Positions 8,808-16,780 of a stretch of DNA of 31,178 nucleotides are shown piece by piece (within the stretch, counting starts at the first letter, position 1; every line of letters starts with the position of its first letter). Both the position numbers and the translations under genes were made by a program. Where the stretch lies: contig JAEZLH010000002.1 in the NCBI GenBank assembly GCA_023435895.1, forward strand, positions 1 through 31,178, given 5' to 3'. The notes beneath the pieces were generated by a model. The model was given only the letters and a program-made list of their open reading frames with translations, did no database searches and was not told the origin of the DNA. The DNA is from Bacillota bacterium (GTDB taxonomy: Bacteria > Bacillota > Clostridia > Lachnospirales > Lachnospiraceae).

Positions 8808-8839
8808 AAATAGAATGTTTCACGTGAAACATTCTATTT
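8808..8839 (-). terminator. Terminator hairpin of the two-component operon with parS embedded
   Basis: A perfect 32-bp palindrome begins 12 bases after the response-regulator stop. On the - strand it is followed by a run of T (A-run at 8804-8810 on the + strand), so it has the form of an intrinsic terminator. Its central 16 bases are parS. In RNA the loop would have to open a few central pairs. Confidence 0.65.
8816..8831. other. parS site 5, within a terminator palindrome
   Basis: Perfect TGTTTCACGTGAAACA at the centre of the 32-bp palindrome 8808-8839. It is the site farthest left of oriC but nearest to it in coordinate terms, about 10.5 kb from dnaA. Confidence 0.93.
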
Positions 8840-8851
8840 CCTAAGAATTTA

Positions 8852-9505
8852 TTAAAACAATTCTACAATATTATTTTTAATAGCATAAACCGCAGCTTGT
8901 GTTCTGTCAGATACATCAATTTTTTTAAAGATATTAGACACATGGTTTTTTACTGTCTTTTCACTGATACTTAACATATATGCAATTTCTTTATTAAATA
9001 AGCCTTCTGAAATCAGTCGTAATACTTCTATTTCTCTTTTTGTTAAAATTTCTTCGACTATTTCAATTTTACTACTTTTCTCACTCATTTTAACTTTTAA
9101 TAATGGTGCAAGTTCAGGTTGAATGAAAACTTCACCATTAAAAACGGTAAATATTGCTTTCTTAAGCACAGTAGAATCGGAATCTTTTAACACATAACCA
9201 TCAACACCGATTTCAACAGCTCTCATTAAATACTCAACTTCATTATGAATTGTTAAGATCAATACCTTAACCTTAGTTTTATGATCTTTCAAATATTGAA
9301 GAACCTGTAATCCATTTAATTGAGGCATGTTAATATCCAATAACAGAACATCTGTTTGCTCCTCATTTAATGTATCAATACACATTTGTCCATTACTTGC
9401 CTCTGATGTTACTACAATATCACCATCTAATTCCAATAACTGTTTTAAGCCTTCTCTTACCATTGAATGATCGTCAGCAATCATTATATTAATCGGTCTA
9501 CCCAT
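8852..9505 (-). CDS. NarL/DegU-family response regulator
   Basis: I place the start at the ATG at 9505, preceded by GAGGAGG six bases upstream; an ATG 15 bases earlier overlaps that site and is less likely. The 217-residue product has a receiver domain with acidic pocket Asp11-Asp12, phosphoacceptor Asp57, Thr85 and Lys107. A LuxR-type helix-turn-helix covers about 155-217, with SEKTVKNHVSNIFKK followed by DRTQAAVYAIKN, very close to the DegU C-terminus. It overlaps the kinase gene by 8 bases, so the two are translationally coupled. It is presumably phosphorylated by that kinase. Target genes are unknown; a repeated palindrome upstream of the operon may be its own site. Confidence 0.92.
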   Translation of the reverse strand: MGRPINIMIADDHSMVREGLKQLLELDGDIVVTSEASNGQMCIDTLNEEQTDVLLLDINMPQLNGLQVLQYLKDHKTKVKVLILTIHNEVEYLMRAVEIGVDGYVLKDSDSTVLKKAIFTVFNGEVFIQPELAPLLKVKMSEKSSKIEIVEEILTKREIEVLRLISEGLFNKEIAYMLSISEKTVKNHVSNIFKKIDVSDRTQAAVYAIKNNIVELF

Positions 9506-10610
9506 GTATATCCTCCTCATATGTAGTTAGTGGTACAGTAATTGTAACTGCAGATCCCTTTCCTTTTTCCGATTTAATTTCTAATAAACCGGATAAAAGA
9601 GAGATTCTTTCTTTCATAATTGATAATCCAAAACTTGATGGTTGCTCTGCAGTAGGTTTCCTTGATTTTTTAGTATCAAAACCAATACCATCATCTTTAA
9701 TCGTAACTTGTATCCTCTTTTCTTCATACTTGATAATAATATCAATGAGAGAAGCATTTGCATGCTTCATCACATTATTACATGTTTCTTGAATAATACG
9801 AAATAAGGTTAATCGAATTACCGGTAATATTTCTGTTGGTTCCTGATTCGAAGAAACCCTCACTTGAACATTACTTTGACCCATTAAACGATTTGCAAAA
9901 CGCTCTATGGTAATAGTTAATCCCAAATCATCCAATGTCATGGGCTTCAGATTATATATAATGCCTCTCATATCATTAATAACCAATTTTAAAGTGTTAG
10001 ACATCGAATTTAATTCAAGCTTTGCTCTTACACTATCAATGTCAATGAGTTTAACACATAACTCCGATTTATGAACAAGGCTTGTTAGATTTTGCACTGT
10101 AGTATCATGCAAATCACGCGCTATTCTCTGTCGCTCATTTTCCTGAGCCTCCAGGATACCTAATCCACTATAAGTTATTATATCTTCCTCATCCGATTCA
10201 TCTGTGCTATTTTCATTCTTATCAATTTCTTCTTTTGCATAGATTTCTTCCATTAAAATTGTCGCCTTCTTTAAGGCTTCAACTTTACTTGTCAGTTCCA
10301 GAGCTTCGATTTTATTTTGCTCTATGTTTTGATTAATTTCATAAATGAGATTTTGAAGCTCCTCACTTTTGTTATTCTTATCATGAATAGGTGAGAACAA
10401 ATCAATATTATGAGCTCTAGTTCTTTGATTTTCAGATAATTCCTGTTCTTTTTCTTTAAGTAGATTATTTTGTTTTTTTAATTGTAAAGAAAGTGAGAGT
10501 AATTTTTCTTCATAGTCCAATGTAATATCTTTAAGTAGGTAATTAACTCCCCTATCTGTACTATGATTCATTTCTTCATACTCTAACTTATTATCTTGCA
10601 TTTCATCCAT
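9498..10610 (-). CDS. DegS-like cytoplasmic sensor histidine kinase
   Basis: The 370-residue protein has no transmembrane segment or signal peptide. A long, charged, coiled-coil-like N-terminal half (about residues 30-130) would be the signal-sensing part. A HisKA_3 dimerisation domain follows with phosphoacceptor His168 in the ARDLHD motif. The ATPase domain has an N box near 274-286 (QETCNNVMKHANA), a G1 box DDGIGFD at 306-312 and a second glycine box FGLSIMKER at 327-335. The architecture is that of Bacillus DegS, a soluble kinase with a coiled-coil sensor region. A GGGAG lies 11 bases before the ATG. It is the first gene of a two-gene operon. The signal cannot be told from sequence. Confidence 0.92.
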   Translation of the reverse strand: MDEMQDNKLEYEEMNHSTDRGVNYLLKDITLDYEEKLLSLSLQLKKQNNLLKEKEQELSENQRTRAHNIDLFSPIHDKNNKSEELQNLIYEINQNIEQNKIEALELTSKVEALKKATILMEEIYAKEEIDKNENSTDESDEEDIITYSGLGILEAQENERQRIARDLHDTTVQNLTSLVHKSELCVKLIDIDSVRAKLELNSMSNTLKLVINDMRGIIYNLKPMTLDDLGLTITIERFANRLMGQSNVQVRVSSNQEPTEILPVIRLTLFRIIQETCNNVMKHANASLIDIIIKYEEKRIQVTIKDDGIGFDTKKSRKPTAEQPSSFGLSIMKERISLLSGLLEIKSEKGKGSAVTITVPLTTYEEDIHG

Positions 10611-10913
10611 GTGGTAATCTGCTCCCTTTCATTGCTGGGACAATAAAATCTAATCGTCTAAAAATTATGACTTTATTGCTAAATTGATATAGATAGTCCT
10701 AACAATATCATATAACATATTCATAAAGATTAAAAGAATAAATTTGACCTATAAAAGAATAATATCATACTCAAAATATAGGTATCACAAAAAATTTCAA
10801 GCACTATTATTTAATCAAATTATTTATACTTCTCTAAATTGTTAATTTGCGAAAAATGAATGATACCTATCATTGAAATATCCAAAGATTGGATAGGTCC
10901 TTCTCTCTCCAAT
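10611..10913. other. Upstream region of the two-component operon
   Basis: No gene is seen. It should hold the operon's promoter on the - strand; a weak candidate is TTGAAA (10790-10795 read in reverse) with TATTTT 16 bases on. A 12-bp palindrome, TGATACCTATCA, occurs at 10861-10872, with a 10-of-12 copy at 10776-10787 inside that promoter's spacer. A small TATCCAA/TTGGATA hairpin is at 10879-10895. Confidence 0.45.
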
Positions 10914-10952
10914 CAAAAAGCGAATCAAAAGTATATAAACTCTTAATTCGCT
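10914..10952 (-). terminator. Terminator of the GNAT acetyltransferase gene
   Basis: On the - strand AGCGAATTAAGAG pairs with CTTTTGATTCGCT (two G-U pairs, 8-base loop), followed by TTTTT. It begins six bases after the stop codon of the acetyltransferase gene. Confidence 0.7.
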
Positions 10953-10958
10953 CTCTTA

Positions 10959-11435
10959 TTAATGCTTGCATTTACACATTGAGGACATATCTTTCAAATT
11001 TAATACCATTTTTATATCTTTTGTTTGATCAATTACGAAATCTTCCATTAAAACAAAACCCAATTTTTCAAAAAACCCAATGGTTTCACTAGGTGAATAT
11101 ATAACGATTTCTGGAATACCGGATAACATTGCACGATTTATCAGCATTCGAACTGTAAAATCTCCATATTCGTTATTGCGATATTCTTTTAACACTGCAA
11201 TATGTCCAATCTCACAAATTTCACCATCATAGGTTATTCTTCCTGTTGCCACTCCCTTAGGCTTATTATCTTCAGAAATTTCATCCCCATATACCAATAC
11301 ATGAACTGCCTCCAAATCCAAAGAATCAAATTCCACCTCTTTGGATAAATTAAATTCATCAATGAAAACTCTCGACCGTATATTTTTTACTTCAGTCAAG
11401 TCATCTCCAAAGGATAATAACTTTCCCTGTATCAT
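10959..11435 (-). CDS. GNAT family N-acetyltransferase
   Basis: This 158-residue protein has the GNAT fold. An N-terminal segment IRSRVFIDEFNLSKEVEFD (about 19-37) is typical of the subgroup with V-F-x-x-E near the start. The acetyl-CoA-binding core is at 76-99 (IGHIAVLKEYRNNEYGDFTVRMLI region), and FFEKLGFV at 121-128 is the late conserved motif. The pyrophosphate loop reads RNNEYG, where R/Q-x-x-G-x-G/A is usual, so the loop is divergent. The last residues, CKCKH, form a tiny Cys/His tail. GAGGAGG precedes the ATG. It appears monocistronic with its own terminator. The acceptor substrate cannot be predicted. Confidence 0.85.
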   Translation of the reverse strand: MIQGKLLSFGDDLTEVKNIRSRVFIDEFNLSKEVEFDSLDLEAVHVLVYGDEISEDNKPKGVATGRITYDGEICEIGHIAVLKEYRNNEYGDFTVRMLINRAMLSGIPEIVIYSPSETIGFFEKLGFVLMEDFVIDQTKDIKMVLNLKDMSSMCKCKH

Positions 11436-11639
11436 ACCTGTCCTCCTCTAAGTTATACATCAATTATATAAACTTATTATCATTTATTAATGTTAAGTTC
11501 AAAATTCATTAATTAAGTGTTGTGTAGATCGAAAGTATAATTATATTGCCAACGAAACTAATAATCGAATATAATTAAATACCTTGAAAAAATTTTACTA
11601 AATCCTATATTTATGATCCGAAAAAGATTTGACTTTTCC

Positions 11640-12368
11640 TTATAAGGGTTCCTTTGATGGTTTACCCGCTGTTCTAGGATAACTTTTAGGAGTGTTTCTC
11701 GATTTTTTAATCATCACAAGCGTTCTCTCAATATCGGTACCTGGCAAGTGAAATTCTTTCACACCTTCTAGTTCTGCCCCTAATATTCCTATCGCTCTCT
11801 CAGCCTCTACTAGTTCCTCTTCAACCTTACCGGATTTATAAGGTATGAAGTATCCTCCTTTTTTGACAAAGGGTAAACAATATTCTGAGAGAGATGAAAG
11901 TTTAGCGACTGCTCTTGATACACATAAATCAAATTTTTCCCGGTAATCAGCGTTTCTACCATAATCCTCGGCTCTTCCATGGCAAGCCACAATTTTTCTT
12001 AGTTCAAGTTTCTTAATAACTTCATTTAAGAATTGGATTCTCTTATTCAATGAATCCAATAAAACAATATCTGTATCAGGAAATACAATCTTTAACGGAA
12101 TTCCTGGAAATCCTGCACCCGTTCCTAAATCTAATATTTTCTGATCCTTTATTTGGACTGCTTTTATCAGTGAAACACTATCAATAAAATGCTTATGAAT
12201 CACTTCATTAAACTCTGTAATTGCAGTTAAATTCATAACTTTATTTTTTTCAATTAACATTTCATAATAATCTAAAAATTGTTGTTTTTGTAAGTCACTC
12301 AGTTGTATTCCTAAATCATATAAACCCTCTTCAAATGTTATCATATGGGGGTTGTTATCGATTGTCAT
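11640..12368 (-). CDS. rsmG: 16S rRNA (guanine527-N7)-methyltransferase RsmG
   Basis: RsmG adds the N7-methyl group to G527 of 16S rRNA using S-adenosylmethionine; its loss gives low-level streptomycin resistance in several bacteria. The frame could begin at 12452, inside mnmG. I choose the ATG at 12368 because AAGGTAAGGG lies just upstream and it gives 242 residues, near the usual 239. A later ATG (12344) aligns best with the Bacillus start but has no ribosome-binding site. The SAM-binding motif LDLGTGAGFPG is at about residues 79-89, and NLTAITE near 46-52 is family-typical. It follows mnmG by 37 bases in the conserved mnmE-mnmG-rsmG order. Confidence 0.95.
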   Translation of the reverse strand: MTIDNNPHMITFEEGLYDLGIQLSDLQKQQFLDYYEMLIEKNKVMNLTAITEFNEVIHKHFIDSVSLIKAVQIKDQKILDLGTGAGFPGIPLKIVFPDTDIVLLDSLNKRIQFLNEVIKKLELRKIVACHGRAEDYGRNADYREKFDLCVSRAVAKLSSLSEYCLPFVKKGGYFIPYKSGKVEEELVEAERAIGILGAELEGVKEFHLPGTDIERTLVMIKKSRNTPKSYPRTAGKPSKEPL

Positions 12369-12405
12369 GCTTAAACCCTTACCTTCCATTGAATTTCTAC
12401 CATCA

Positions 12406-14286
12406 TTAACTAACTCTGTTTTGAGATAAATACACCAATAAAACAGAAACATCCGCGGGAGATACTCCAGATATTCTAGATGCTTGTCCTATTGATATAG
12501 GGCGGAACAATTCTAGTTTTTGACGGGCCTCAATTCTTAAACTTGGAACAATTGCATAATCGATTTTCTCAGGGATTTTTTTATTCTCTAGTTTTTTAAA
12601 TTGTTCCACCTGTCGTAATTGTCTGCTTATATATCCGTCGTACTTAATGTTAATATTGACTTGCTCGGTAACATCCTCTGCTAAAGGTTTTCTGTCTTTA
12701 TCAATCCCTTTAAGTGTTTCATAATTTAACTCTGGTCGGCGAATTAATTCCGCTAATGTGGCTGCTGTGTTGAGAGGGGTACTATTATGGAATGCTAATA
12801 ATTCCTGAACTTCCTTATTCGCACCAACATTAGTCCTTTCAAGTCGGTCCATCTCTTTCTTAATCTGGTCCTCTTTTTGTACCAGCTTAAGATAGCGTTC
12901 TTCCTCGATTAAACCAACCTCATAGCCCTTCTTAGTTAATCTTATATCTGCATTATCCTGTCTGAGCAATAATCGATATTCGGCTCTTGATGTCATCATT
13001 CGATATGGCTCATGTGTTTCCTTTGTAACAAGATCATCGATTAAAACTCCAATATAAGCTTCCGAACGGTCCAAAATCAGTGGTTCTCTATTTAATAATT
13101 TCATAGAAGCATTTATTCCTGCAATTAGTCCTTGCGCGGCAGCTTCCTCATAACCCGAACTGCCATTAAATTGTCCTCCTGCAAATAAACCTTCTACATT
13201 CTTAAATTCCAGGGATGGCTTTAATTGCATCGGATTAATGCAATCATATTCTATGGCATAAGCATTCCTTGTAATCTTTGCATGTTCCAGACCTGGTACG
13301 GAACGATACATTAGGTATTGAACATCTTCCGGAAGAGAACTTGACATACCAGCTATATACATCTCATTTGTATGATTACCCTCCGGCTCGATAAATACCT
13401 GATGTCGGTCCTTATCCTCAAATTTCATTACCTTATCTTCGATAGAAGGACAATAACGCGGGCCTGTCCCTTTAATTGCTCCACAATAAAGAGGCGATCT
13501 GTCTATATTGTTTTTTATAATCTCATGAGTTGTTTCATTTGTGTAGGTCAGCCAGCAAGATATTTGATCTTTGTTTAAATCCTCAGGATTAGTTGTAAAT
13601 GAGAAAGGCACCACTTTTTCATCTCCAAATTGCTCCTCCATCTTAGAATAATCTATGGATCTACCATCTATTCTTGCAGGAGTACCGGTCTTAAATCGAT
13701 ACATTTCAATCCCTAACTTCTTTAATGATTCTGTCAAGTAGGTTGCTGACTGAAGCCCATTTGGGCCGGTATGATTTACCACATCACCATAGATACATCT
13801 TGCATTCAAATAAGTTCCGGTGCAAAGTATAACTGCCTTACATGGATAAATAGCACCGGAATAAGTTTTAACACCGCTAATTTTATTATTCTCTGTAAGA
13901 ATCTCTGTAACTTCAGCCTGCTTCACTGTAAGATTCGGAGTGTTTTCAAGTATTAATCTCATGGACTTGGAGTATTCTGACTTGTCCGCCTGAGCCCTTA
14001 GTGAATGTACTGCCGGCCCTTTTGAGATATTTAGCATTTTTGACTGAATATAGGTCTTATCTATGTTCCTACCCATCTCTCCTCCAAGTGCATCAATCTC
14101 TCTCACAAGATGCCCTTTAGATGTCCCTCCAATATTCGGATTACAGGGCATCATGGCAATACTATCCATGCTCACTGTAAATATCAATGTATTTAAAGAA
14201 AGTCGTGCAGAGGCCAACGCTGCTTCACAACCGGCATGACCTGCTCCTACCACGATCACATCATAACTTTCATAAACAAATGACAT
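12406..14286 (-). CDS. mnmG: tRNA uridine-5-carboxymethylaminomethyl modification enzyme MnmG (GidA)
   Basis: MnmG works with MnmE to build the 5-carboxymethylaminomethyl group on the wobble uridine (U34) of certain tRNAs, using FAD, NADH and a methylene-folate donor. The 626-residue length is normal. The FAD dinucleotide-binding motif VVGAGHAGCEAA starts at residue 12, and MPCNPNIGGTSKGHL (about 47-61) is the conserved cysteine-containing signature. The C-terminal helical domain that contacts MnmE and tRNA includes SGVSPADVSVLL. GGGAGGAAG precedes the ATG. It lies 52 bases after mnmE and is probably cotranscribed. Confidence 0.97.
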   Translation of the reverse strand: MSFVYESYDVIVVGAGHAGCEAALASARLSLNTLIFTVSMDSIAMMPCNPNIGGTSKGHLVREIDALGGEMGRNIDKTYIQSKMLNISKGPAVHSLRAQADKSEYSKSMRLILENTPNLTVKQAEVTEILTENNKISGVKTYSGAIYPCKAVILCTGTYLNARCIYGDVVNHTGPNGLQSATYLTESLKKLGIEMYRFKTGTPARIDGRSIDYSKMEEQFGDEKVVPFSFTTNPEDLNKDQISCWLTYTNETTHEIIKNNIDRSPLYCGAIKGTGPRYCPSIEDKVMKFEDKDRHQVFIEPEGNHTNEMYIAGMSSSLPEDVQYLMYRSVPGLEHAKITRNAYAIEYDCINPMQLKPSLEFKNVEGLFAGGQFNGSSGYEEAAAQGLIAGINASMKLLNREPLILDRSEAYIGVLIDDLVTKETHEPYRMMTSRAEYRLLLRQDNADIRLTKKGYEVGLIEEERYLKLVQKEDQIKKEMDRLERTNVGANKEVQELLAFHNSTPLNTAATLAELIRRPELNYETLKGIDKDRKPLAEDVTEQVNINIKYDGYISRQLRQVEQFKKLENKKIPEKIDYAIVPSLRIEARQKLELFRPISIGQASRISGVSPADVSVLLVYLSQNRVS

Positions 14287-14338
14287 AACTTCCTCCCATT
14301 CTAACTTTACAATTTAAACTATTCGCGGATGTCAAAAT

Positions 14339-15715
14339 TTATTTTCCCATACAAAACTCTTTAAATATCATGTTTACTAAATCTTCTTCCACATTCTCAC
14401 CAATTATTTTTCCCAAGGTTTCATACGCACTCATTAAGTCGATAGAATAAAAGTCCTCCGGCATACCGTCATCAATACTGCGAAGTACCATTTGAAGACT
14501 TTGTAAGGAATTAGAAAAGGCCTCTCTATGACGATCATTTGTAATATATATTTCATCATTAAAGGAGATCTCTCCACCAAAAAACATTTCTTTTAAAGTG
14601 TTTGAAAAGGTATCAAGGCCTATGGTTTCCTTCACAGATACGCTAATTACCGGGTGTTGTGTTTTCCTAACGATATCATCAATTAAAATTTTATTTTCTA
14701 AATCTGACTTATTTAATAAAAGAATGGCTTTTTTATTCTCAATCAACTTAAGTATTGATCTATCATTTTCATCGAGATCCGTAGAAGAATCCAAAACATA
14801 GATGATTAAATCCGCATCATCTGCTATTTTAAGTGCTTTCTCAACGCCGATTTTTTCAATAACATCATTCGTTTCACGTATTCCGGCAGTATCTATAATA
14901 TTCAGAATAATTCCATCAAAATTAATTGTTTCCTCCAAGGTATCCCTTGTTGTACCTGCGATATCGGTTACAATCGCTCTTTCTTCACCTACTAAATAAT
15001 TTAATAAACTAGATTTACCTGCATTGGGTTTCCCGATTATGACGGTTTTAATACCTTCTTTTATAATCTTTCCATTTTGTGATTCCCTTAGAATCTGCTC
15101 TATCTTCTCGCATTCATTTCGAATATGTTTCGTCAATTCCTGATCAAAACCTTCCAGACTAATATGTTCTGGATCGTCAAGTGCTGCCTCTATAAATGCG
15201 ATATCTCTTAAAATATCTTCTCTTATATTCTTAATTAAATCAAAAACTTTACCCTTTAATTGATTTAATGAATTTTTCAATGCCAACTCATTTTTTGCGT
15301 GAATAATGTCACTTACTGCTTCTGCCTGAGATAAGTCAATTCTTCCATTCAAAAAGGCTCTTTTTGTAAATTCCCCAGGTTCAGCAAGTCTTGCTCCATG
15401 TTTTAGTACAACCTCTAAGACCTTTCTAGTAACAACAATTCCACCATGACAATTAATTTCTATGGTATCTTCCCTTGTATAAGTAGCGGGAGCCTTCATA
15501 ATTGCAACCATAACCTCATCAATCACTTGATCCCCATCCTCTATATAACCGTAATGAAGGGTATGGCTATTTTCCTTTGATATTATTTTCTTTCCTGATT
15601 TTGAATAATAAATTTTATCAATGATTTGAAAAGCTTCATCACCACTAATTCTTACAATACTGATACCTGCATTACTAAGTCCAGTAGCTATTGCAGTAAT
15701 TGTTTCTGTTGTCAT
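14339..15715 (-). CDS. mnmE: tRNA modification GTPase MnmE (TrmE)
   Basis: This is the 458-residue partner of MnmG, a potassium-stimulated GTPase that dimerises through its G domain. The N-terminal folate-binding domain covers about residues 1-120. The G domain is inserted in a helical domain: P-loop GKPNAGKSS at 228-236, the DIAGTTRD loop at 251-258, DTAGIRET at 275-282 and NKSD at 335-338. The protein ends CMGK, the conserved C-x-G-K tail with catalytic Cys455. AGGAGG precedes the ATG. A TATAAT (complement at 15751-15756) about 35 bases upstream of the gene is a likely -10 box, so mnmE-mnmG-rsmG probably has its own promoter after the terminator at 15870-15909. Confidence 0.97.
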   Translation of the reverse strand: MTTETITAIATGLSNAGISIVRISGDEAFQIIDKIYYSKSGKKIISKENSHTLHYGYIEDGDQVIDEVMVAIMKAPATYTREDTIEINCHGGIVVTRKVLEVVLKHGARLAEPGEFTKRAFLNGRIDLSQAEAVSDIIHAKNELALKNSLNQLKGKVFDLIKNIREDILRDIAFIEAALDDPEHISLEGFDQELTKHIRNECEKIEQILRESQNGKIIKEGIKTVIIGKPNAGKSSLLNYLVGEERAIVTDIAGTTRDTLEETINFDGIILNIIDTAGIRETNDVIEKIGVEKALKIADDADLIIYVLDSSTDLDENDRSILKLIENKKAILLLNKSDLENKILIDDIVRKTQHPVISVSVKETIGLDTFSNTLKEMFFGGEISFNDEIYITNDRHREAFSNSLQSLQMVLRSIDDGMPEDFYSIDLMSAYETLGKIIGENVEEDLVNMIFKEFCMGK

Positions 15716-15869
15716 GCCATACCTCCTATCCTAGTTCAATTCTAGTTTATATTATATCAAATATGATTTCTTCACAAGTAAAAAATAATAAACAAAGCGT
15801 TACTTTTTAAAAATAAGTATCCTTAAAAAGCGCACTTTTCTCACAAGTAATTCGTCTTATTCATGAATT

Positions 15870-15909
15870 AAAGGTGCCTTAAAGTATGCTCTACTTTTAA
15901 GACACCTTT
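15870..15909 (-). terminator. Terminator between khpB and mnmE
   Basis: A long stem pairs 15870-15886 with 15892-15909 (AAAGGTGCCTTAAAGTA and its near-complement), with a 5-base loop and ending in CCTTT. It lies 16 bases past the khpB stop on the - strand. The T-run is short, so termination may be partial. Confidence 0.6.
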
Positions 15910-15925
15910 ATAACATACATATGAT

Positions 15926-16768
15926 TTAAACTGTTTCTACGCTTTGTTCTTCTTTCTTTAACTTACTTTCTTTGTACTTTTCATAATCCTTCTTATAATC
16001 AGTACTGTAATTTTTATTATAGCCACTTTTACTTGTGTTATAAGGTTTCTTATATCCACCTTTGTTGCGATCCCCATTATTGCTATAATCTTTTTTATAA
16101 CCACCGTTAGAACGATTATTATTTGAATATTTGTTATCACGAACGGTCTTCTTAATATTGATGACTACTTTTCTAAAAGGTTCTTCGCCTTCTGAATAAG
16201 TCTCTACAAATTTATCATTTTGAAGTGCGGAATGAATTATTCTTCTCTCATAAGGATTCATCGGCTCTAATGATACGGGCTTTCTTGTTCTCTTTACCTT
16301 ATAAGCAATATTCTTAGCAAGATTTTCAAGGGTTTCTTTACGTCTTGCTCTATAGTTTTCAGTATCCAGTTTAACTTTAATGTATTCCTCATTGTTTTTA
16401 TTAATAACAAGGCTTACGAGATATTGGAGAGAATCAAGTGTTTGTCCTCTTTTACCGATTAATACACCCATTTCTTCTCCATCAATATTGATCTCAACAG
16501 TAGAGTTCTCTTTATCAAAGTTAACCAGAACCTTTGCGTTGATACCCATTGTTCTAAATACATCATCTAAAAACTTTTTAGCCGTATTCTCGATAGTAGG
16601 TTTTATTCTTGCTTTTATTTTAGCTGGCTTACCAAACATTCCGAGAAATCCGCTTGTTTCCTTCTCGATAACTTCATATTCCATATTATCTATTGTAGTG
16701 CCTAATTCTAACATTGCATTAGTTAATGCTTCATCCACAGTTTTTGCGGTTATTTCTCTCCACTCCAT
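15926..16768 (-). CDS. khpB: RNA-binding protein KhpB (Jag / SpoIIIJ-associated), with a disordered Asn/Lys/Tyr tail
   Basis: KhpB is an RNA-binding protein encoded beside yidC in Firmicutes; with KhpA it affects cell division and elongation in streptococci. The 280 residues show an N-terminal Jag-N domain (about 1-53, with GFLGMFGKPAKIKA), a KH domain (about 62-140, with GKRGQ at 105-109) and an R3H domain (about 141-205). From about 211 to 280 the chain is low complexity: Asn, Lys, Gly and Tyr rich with repeated GGYKK or YKK units. This tail exceeds the usual length of about 205-210 residues and looks intrinsically disordered. AAGGGGG lies seven bases before the ATG. The gene follows yidC by 12 bases. 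Confidence 0.94.
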   Translation of the reverse strand: MEWREITAKTVDEALTNAMLELGTTIDNMEYEVIEKETSGFLGMFGKPAKIKARIKPTIENTAKKFLDDVFRTMGINAKVLVNFDKENSTVEINIDGEEMGVLIGKRGQTLDSLQYLVSLVINKNNEEYIKVKLDTENYRARRKETLENLAKNIAYKVKRTRKPVSLEPMNPYERRIIHSALQNDKFVETYSEGEEPFRKVVINIKKTVRDNKYSNNNRSNGGYKKDYSNNGDRNKGGYKKPYNTSKSGYNKNYSTDYKKDYEKYKESKLKKEEQSVETV

Positions 16769-16780
16769 ACAATTGCCCCC

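Larger units (their letters stand above)
6292..8815. other. 2.5-kb gene-free AT-rich tract with parS sites
   Basis: No frame here is convincing; the longest ATG frames are about 45 codons, lack ribosome-binding sites and are expected by chance at this base composition. Three parS sites lie inside (6651, 6986, 7306) and a fourth closes the tract at 8816. A terminator-like hairpin with a T-run lies at 7829-7862 on the + strand, with no evident gene feeding it. The right end (8442-8790) resembles a decayed IS200/IS605 element. The rest shows only short repeats such as TATAACCTTA at 6407-6421. Confidence 0.7.

Noticed and set aside
14871..14880. GTTTCACGTA in mnmE as a further parS site
   Set aside because: Only a half site; the second half does not match and it encodes the conserved IRET of the GTPase domain.
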